Source: Caecitellus pseudoparvulus | Lineage: Eukaryota > Bigyra: Bicosoecida | Length of the DNA: 64,000 bases | NCBI GenBank assembly: GCA_965644315.1 | Contig: CBFFRQ010000017.1 | Coordinates: 124,001-188,000 of the forward strand | Reading direction: 5' to 3' | Shown: piece by piece, positions 58,718 to 64,000 of the stretch | How the letters are laid out: the number at the start of each line of letters is the position of its first letter | How positions within the stretch are numbered: position 1 is the first letter of the stretch | Translations under genes and position numbers: made by a program | The notes under the pieces: generated by a model | Seen by the model: only the letters and a program-made list of their open reading frames with translations | Databases searched by the model: none | Told to the model about the DNA's origin: nothing

Positions 58718-60813
58718 CTAGCGGCGCCTGCCGCCCTTTTTGTTTTTGGCCCTGCGCTTGACGGCAACTTTCGGGGCTGCTGCGGTGCTGCCCTTCTTGC
58801 TCTTGCCCTCTGCAGCTGGCTCGCCACCAGCAGCCTTCTTCGCCTCGGCAATGGCACGGGCATCCAGAGCTGCGGCGACTTTCTCAGTGTCCACCCCGAC
58901 GGTGCCTTGCGAAGACCCTGTGTTCTTGTAGCCTGCATGCTGCACGGCCGCCTTGGCGCTGCGTTTGCGGTTGCCGAAGCGATCCCGGCTGCGCAGACGG
59001 TACGGCAGCCAGCGCTCCGGGTCGGGCTTGGGCAGGGGGATGCCTGCCTTGAACGACGGCTTTTCCCGCAAGAAGGCAAGGTAGGCCTCTCGGCGCCGAG
59101 CCCGACGCCGCAGCCTGGCGATCTTGCGCTTGGCAGCCCGCTCCGCCGCAGGCAACTGCACCTCGCTGCCGGACGCCTGCGGCAAGCTCGGAGCCTGCGC
59201 CACAGGGGCGTCTCCTGCCCCCGCCGCCGCAGCAGCTGGAGGGGGTTGGGCTGTGGCAGGGGCGCGCGCTGCAGGGTGGGGCGCCGCACTGACCCACGGC
59301 AGCTTGCTCTGCACGAGGCTGTGCACATCCCCCGTCCAGGCGCCAGGCAAGGCGGCAGAGGGAGGGGGGCCTGCCTTGGCCGACGCCATGCGTTGCAGGG
59401 CGTCTGCAGCAGGGCTGGCGTCCGCCTTGGCCAGGAGGGGCTCTGCTGCCGCTGCGTGCCCTGCAGCCACCAGCACGGCGCTGGCCGCGACGAGGGCGGG
59501 GTTGACGCCACTGCAGGCTTCCAGGACGCAGCTGGCGATGCCAGCGGGGTCCTGGCCAGCCTGCACCGCAGCTCGTGCGAAGGCTGCAGCCGTCGTGGCG
59601 AGAGCCGCCTCCTTGGACAGCGGGAGCGCCTGGCGCAACGACGCAGCCCTGGCCGCGGGGTCCTCCAGTGTGGCGGCGCGGGCGACAAAGCCGGCTGCAG
59701 TGCGGGGCGCGTGGCCCTCATCGGCGATGGCGCGAATGGCGTCAGCCATGGGCGAGGCGTCGCCCTGGGGCAGGGCGGCCAGGGCGTCCGCATGCTTCTT
59801 CATGTGGGCCAGGAGGGCTGCCTGGTTGCGGCGCAGGGCGGCCACTTGGCTCGGCTGCAGCTTGGCCGTGCTGGCGGCGGCAAGGGTGCTGTTTGTGCGT
59901 TTGAACGCCTCGAACACCTCCCGGGAGCTGCGCAGGACTGAGGTGTTGTTGGTGGCCAGCACCCCCGCCTGTCCTGTGGCGGGCATGGCAGCGTACGTTT
60001 CGGCCGCGTCAGCGGTGAAGCCGAGGCGGTGCAGGGCAACGGCTGCCTGCATGCGCAGTGGGCGCGTCTCTTCGTCAATGTCCGCGGCGGAGAGGCCTTC
60101 GGCGGCAAGGCTTTGCTTGGCTGCGGCGTTTGTGGCTGAGAGCTGGCCCAGCGCGCCCAGTGTGTCCCCGCGCAGCAAGGAGCCTGTGGCGAGGTTGAAG
60201 GCCACCTCAGTCTCAGTCTTGAGGGCGGGCGTGATGGCGGGGTCTGTGTCCAGGCCGCCAGCCACCAGTGCAGCGGTCAGGTTCACTGCAGCCTCCACTT
60301 CCTCCTCGCCTGTGGAGGCCAGTTTTTCGTAGGCGGCCGCAGCTTCAGGGAACAGCCCCCGGCGGTACTGGGTCTGTGCAGACAGCCAAGCCCACGCTGG
60401 GCTGGAATCCCCGCTTGCTGTCACTGCCTGCGCCACCGCCTCCAAGTTGCCGGCGCGGTAGTTGGCGTAGGCGCCTTCCAGAGCCAGAGTAGCGGGGTGC
60501 GCAGTGGCCAGCTGCACGACATCGGCATACTGCGAAGCAGGGGGCAGGCCGCTGTGCAGTGTGGCGGTGTATCGAGTGGGCATGCCAGCGGACTGACTTT
60601 GCCGAGCTTCACCATGCGGGTGGCGGCGAACTTGAGCAAGTCCACATCATCACAGCCAGCGTCGATGCCTGGGCGAAACGCGGGGGTATTCATGCAGGCG
60701 TGGCGTGGCCTTGGCGGCGGCTTGCTGCACGCACTGGCTTTTGCAGCAGCTACAGCTCCTTCGACATCTCCTGCTTCATCCAGCTTGTGCAGGGAGGCAA
60801 AGTCGACTGCCAT
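58718..60813 (-). CDS. SRP72: Signal recognition particle subunit SRP72
   Basis: This TPR protein forms the SRP68/72 dimer of the signal recognition particle. Exons: 60813-60735, 60668-60598 and 60529-58718 (introns 66 and 68 bp), giving 653 residues. The N terminus MAVDFASLHKLDEAGDVEGA begins a run of TPR-like helical pairs (LLKFAATRMVKLGKYADVV, LALEGAYANYRAGNLEAVAQ, WLSAQTQYRRGLFPEAAAAY, RMQAAVALHRLGFTADAAE). The C-terminal tail has the diagnostic RNA-binding signature PLPKPDPERWLPYRLRSRDR followed by Lys-rich clusters (KRRAKNKKGGRRR at the end). The length matches eukaryotic SRP72 (about 650-670). The body is unusually Ala-rich. It is tandem with the TPH gene (126 bp apart) and diverges from TAF1. 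Confidence 0.92.
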
Positions 60814-61177
60814 GCTTGGCTTTGAGCGGGGCAGTGCACGTGGCTGGATGCGGGGGATGCTGGGAGTTGCGTCAAGTAACAGGGGCGACCACCTGACGTC
60901 AGGCAGTGTTACTTTGCTTTATCGGTGGGTCTTGTTGGTCCGGCGCCGCTGTGCCGGGTGACTGCAGTGCGGGGGGGGGGAGAGAGGGGGGGTGCCTGCT
61001 GTGCTGGCGGAAATAGGCCAGGCAGCCTGAGGGAAGGCAGCACAGTGCCAGTGCTCTGACAAACCACCCACACCTCGCGCGCCAGTGCATGCCGCCCAGG
61101 GGCAGCTGCACACAGTGTCATTGCCGTGTTTGCACCACTGCAGTAGGTGTTGGGGCACAGGCGCTGGCGGGGCGGCC
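60814..61177. promoter_or_regulatory. Divergent promoter region, SRP72 / TAF1
   Basis: This 364-bp gap between divergent starts includes a G10 run (60971-60980) and a nearby G7 run in a purine-rich strand, which could form G-quadruplexes. No ORF or RNA gene is seen. A short first exon of TAF1 could hide here, because CTCGGCAG at about 61203-61210 could serve as an acceptor. Confidence 0.45.
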
Positions 61178-64000
61178 ATGGCAGATGCCAGCATGTGTGT
61201 GTCTCGGCAGGTGGAGCTGCAGGCGTGGGAGGACGCCGTGCGGTGGGGAGGAGTGCCTGCTCAAGGGCCGTCCTGGCTAGACAGGCAGCCCACTGGTGGT
61301 ACCAAGCGGCCTGTGCCAGGTGCAGCGCTTGGGGCCCATGCCGCTGGTGCTGGCTCCGCTGGCCCAGCCAGCGACAGCACCCCGCCTTCGCAGTCGAGTG
61401 CCAAGCGGCCTCGGCAGTTGGATGACGCTGTGCTGGAAGACCTGGCACCGGCACGACCCTTGCTACCCCGCACCCGCCAAGTGATGCCTGCAGCCCCCGC
61501 CATTGGCTCGAACGAAGCCTTGCTGCGGGATGCGTGGGTTGCCGAAGCGGACGCTGAAGCCGAGGGCGACGTGCCGCCACCCCTGCCCTGTGTGGCCATT
61601 CAACGAGGCCCCACACTGCTCTCTCTGCAGCACCAGGCGTCCATGGTGCCGCGGCTGGCGGCTGGCATGTGGGCTGCTCACGCCTACCGCGCAGCATTGA
61701 AGGGTGGCATGCCGTTTGTGCACGCCACCAGTGCTGCTGCTGCAGGAGCCGCAGGTGCTGCGCTGGCGACAGTAGCTTCAGACGTATCCATCATGTCCAT
61801 CAGCCACACGAAGACCGCTGTGGAACTGCTGCCTGAGTTCTTCCCAGTGCACCTGCCTGGCCCAGCCGTGTACAGGCAGTCCCCCATCAGCCCTCTATCA
61901 CGCCCGTCTCAGCACGCAGGCAGCGGTGCCCTGCAGCGAGTGGTACTGGCAGATGGTTCCCCAGCCCCCGTCGTGCTGCAAGGGCTTCCGAAAGGCGCGC
62001 CTTCAGCGCAGCCAGCCAAGGGCGCTGCTGCCAAGGCCGAAGCAGCCCCACCCGGCGCCATGCCACACTCGCGCATGTTCGTAGTGGCAGGGGGCCTGGC
62101 AGAGAAGGGCATGGAGGCCATGAGCACGAAGACGGCAGAGTTCGTGCGGTCGCGACTGGCTGCGCGCGGCGGCAGCGGCAGCGGTGCCGCGACCCGAGCT
62201 GCCACGACTCCCTCTGCCACCATTAGCACGGTGCGGTTTGACACGGTCGAGTCCCTGTCTGCACGCTGGGGCGACTTGGTGCTGCTGGAGTACGTGGAAG
62301 AGCTGCCGCTGATGCTGTCTCGGCCAGGCATGTCCTCGCGCATCGTGACGCACTGGCTGCCCACGGACAGCATGCGGCGGGCGCTGAAGCGGCGGCAGGC
62401 GGCAGGGCACAAGCCCCTGCTCACGCCCAGCGACTGGCAGGATGGCCCCGAGGAGCTGTCTGATGACGAGTCGGGCGACGAGGAGGTGCCGGGCAAGCAC
62501 ACGCCGCCTGACGTGGAAGAGGGCACTCTGAACACCCTTGCCTCCAAGGAGCAGTACCCGCTGCTGGGGTCCATTGAGCAGGGCAAGTGGACTACTACGA
62601 TCGTGAACAACCTCATGATGGCGCCCATCTGGCAGCACGACGCTGCTTGCCGGGGGCAGGACTTCCTGCTGATCATGGCGCCCGCTGCGGAGGGGGAGGG
62701 GGAGTGGGTGCCGGTGCTGCGGCAGCTGCCGCCCACCTTCACCGTGGGCCAGATCGAGCCGCGCATGGAAGTGCCGGAGATGGCCTCTGCAGAGTCTTCT
62801 GAGTTCCTGAAGCAGTGGGCTTGCCTCGTCTTTGTGCGCCTGGCCAGCACCGTGCAGAACGGGTATGTCCCCGCCAGCACCCTCCGCGCTGTGTTCGGTG
62901 AGGAGCTGGCGCACCCGTGCATGATGAAGCACTTGATTGAAACGGTGGCCATGCACGATGGGCGCACTGGCGCGTGGCGCCTGGTACCCAACGGCCCAGA
63001 CGAGGACGCCCTCCGCAACAGCCACCTGCTGCAACACCCTGAGGAGGTGTGCTTGTGGCACGCCTTCCGCGCAGGCATGTGGCAGCTGCGCCGCCGTGGC
63101 ATGCGGCTGAACACGGCAGCTGTGGTGAACAGCCTGGACAAGGTGTGGAACCACCTGCGAGGGCTGGCGACTGCGGCGCAGGATTCGGAGGTCATCAGCC
63201 AGCGCGCGACGCTGTCGGCGCTCATGGCTGGCGCGACGACCGTGCGCCACATTCTGGACGTCGCGCCCTGGTCGCTGTCCGGCAACTACGTGAACGTGCA
63301 CTCCAAGGGCGGGACGGGGGAGCTGACGCTGGCAGGCCCGGGCGGCAACTTGCTGGGGGACCCCTCCGGTCGGGGGGAGGGCTTCTCATTTGTGAAGGAG
63401 GCCGTGTACAAGCAGCGCACGCAGAAGGCACGCAGCCGGATTGGCGGGCGGGAGGGCACCAAGTACGACTTGCGCAGCCTGTCGCAGGCTGAGCTGGCCA
63501 GCAAGCTGCTGGAGGAGGGGTACACGGAGGAAGAGATTGCCTCGGCACGGCGGTGGGACCGCGTGAAGATGCTGAAGCGAGCCCACAACGAACGGGAGGC
63601 GCAGGAGCTGTCCCGCAAGAAGCTCTCAGCGCCCATCCGTGAGTACATGTACTCGACCAAGGAGACGGTGTCTGCCGAGGACAAGCGGCGCCGGCGCAAG
63701 GAGCAGGAGTGTGCCATCCAGGCCAAGCAGCGGGCGGTGCTGTCCTCCGCCACGCCGCCCCCGCTGGACTCTGACACTGACAGCAGCGACGACAGCGACG
63801 GCAGTGACGACAGCCTCGGCGACGCTCTGCTGGGCGGCGCCTCTCGTCGACGACGAGGGCGGGATGCCGACGAGCAGCACGAGCTGCATGCTTGGAAGGC
63901 TGCCGAGGGACAGGGCCAGGCCGGTGACACAGGCAGCGCCGCGGAGCTGCTGAACCCCGTGCAGCGCGCTCTGCCGCCCGCCCTGCGCAGCCCGCCCCTG
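61178..64000 (+). CDS. TAF1: TFIID subunit TAF1, 3' partial
   Basis: This is the largest TFIID scaffold subunit. The frame is open from ATG 61178 to the window end (941 codons, no stop). An N-terminal WEDAVRWGGV resembles the TAF1 WE..I.W element. The central DUF3591 region shows GDLVLLEYVEELPLMLSRPG, SSRIVTHWLP, TTTIVNNLMMAPIWQH and QDFLLIMAP. A winged-helix part and the LTLAGPGGNLLGDPSGRGEG block close it, as in TAF1. Downstream are KYDLRSLSQAELASKLLEEG and a charged Ser/Asp-rich stretch (DSDTDSSDDSDGSDD). Any zinc knuckle and bromodomain would lie beyond the window. The Ala/Pro-rich first 240 residues are poorly conserved. The start could instead be in an upstream exon. The start context is GCCATGG. 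Confidence 0.9.
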   Translation, partial: MADASMCVSRQVELQAWEDAVRWGGVPAQGPSWLDRQPTGGTKRPVPGAALGAHAAGAGSAGPASDSTPPSQSSAKRPRQLDDAVLEDLAPARPLLPRTRQVMPAAPAIGSNEALLRDAWVAEADAEAEGDVPPPLPCVAIQRGPTLLSLQHQASMVPRLAAGMWAAHAYRAALKGGMPFVHATSAAAAGAAGAALATVASDVSIMSISHTKTAVELLPEFFPVHLPGPAVYRQSPISPLSRPSQHAGSGALQRVVLADGSPAPVVLQGLPKGAPSAQPAKGAAAKAEAAPPGAMPHSRMFVVAGGLAEKGMEAMSTKTAEFVRSRLAARGGSGSGAATRAATTPSATISTVRFDTVESLSARWGDLVLLEYVEELPLMLSRPGMSSRIVTHWLPTDSMRRALKRRQAAGHKPLLTPSDWQDGPEELSDDESGDEEVPGKHTPPDVEEGTLNTLASKEQYPLLGSIEQGKWTTTIVNNLMMAPIWQHDAACRGQDFLLIMAPAAEGEGEWVPVLRQLPPTFTVGQIEPRMEVPEMASAESSEFLKQWACLVFVRLASTVQNGYVPASTLRAVFGEELAHPCMMKHLIETVAMHDGRTGAWRLVPNGPDEDALRNSHLLQHPEEVCLWHAFRAGMWQLRRRGMRLNTAAVVNSLDKVWNHLRGLATAAQDSEVISQRATLSALMAGATTVRHILDVAPWSLSGNYVNVHSKGGTGELTLAGPGGNLLGDPSGRGEGFSFVKEAVYKQRTQKARSRIGGREGTKYDLRSLSQAELASKLLEEGYTEEEIASARRWDRVKMLKRAHNEREAQELSRKKLSAPIREYMYSTKETVSAEDKRRRRKEQECAIQAKQRAVLSSATPPPLDSDTDSSDDSDGSDDSLGDALLGGASRRRRGRDADEQHELHAWKAAEGQGQAGDTGSAAELLNPVQRALPPALRSPPL

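Noticed and set aside
61178-61210. A first TAF1 exon upstream with an acceptor at about 61210
   Set aside because: It cannot be excluded, but the ATG at 61178 has the local start consensus and reads straight into the frame, so no splice is needed.

Overview
This is nuclear DNA of a GC-rich, gene-dense, flagellated single-celled eukaryote. I estimate the GC content by eye at about two thirds. The evidence is spliceosomal GT-AG introns in most genes, start codons in an (A/C)CCATGG-like context, and eukaryote-only proteins: a cytoplasmic dynein-2 heavy chain, kinesin-13, HOPS, SNARE and golgin proteins, TAF1, SRP72 and VPS13. Flagellar genes combined with homogentisate dioxygenase and a FATP-type acyl-CoA synthetase would suit a free-living heterotrophic protist, for example a stramenopile such as a bicosoecid. 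That lineage is an inference, not shown here. The genetic code looks standard: 16 of the 21 visible gene ends use TGA, 5 use TAG and none uses TAA.

Layout, left to right. The window opens inside a dynein-2 heavy chain (+, 5' end missing). It is followed by a FAXC/metaxin-type GST-like protein, DNA polymerase alpha subunit B, VPS41 and a long coiled-coil protein with a 2.7-kb tandem repeat (all +). An acyl-CoA synthetase (-) and a kinesin-13 (+) diverge from 308 bp. Next on the minus strand are NAD-dependent glycerol-3-phosphate dehydrogenase, UDP-glucose 6-dehydrogenase and an unrecognised, probably mitochondrial protein. On the plus strand follow ribosomal protein P1, homogentisate 1,2-dioxygenase, a Qc-SNARE, mitochondrial ribosomal protein bS6 and an FN3-plus-coiled-coil protein. 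That last gene converges on a B12D/NDUFA4-like gene (-), which diverges from a UBE2G2-type E2 (+). A 14.1-kb intronless VPS13-like gene and a GRAB-type golgin (+) come next. They face two minus-strand genes, a TPH-domain ciliary protein and SRP72. The window closes in a TAF1 gene (+, 3' end missing).

The genes do not form one pathway. They are ordinary cellular genes, weighted towards cilium and microtubules (dynein-2, kinesin-13, TPH protein) and membrane traffic (VPS41, SNARE, VPS13, golgins, SRP72). No RNA gene, transposon, virus or CRISPR array was recognised.

I reconstructed 38 introns by requiring GT-AG ends, a continuous frame and protein continuity. Most are 56-94 bp, all end in CAG, and most lie near the 5' ends of genes. 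The strongest unexplained signal is a short motif, AATGCA or AATGTA, on the sense strand within about 55 bases of 12 of 21 stop codons. It is a candidate 3'-end processing signal. Other points of interest are a Qc-SNARE with His at the ionic zero layer, a P1 protein lacking the canonical tail, and a possible 9-nt microexon.
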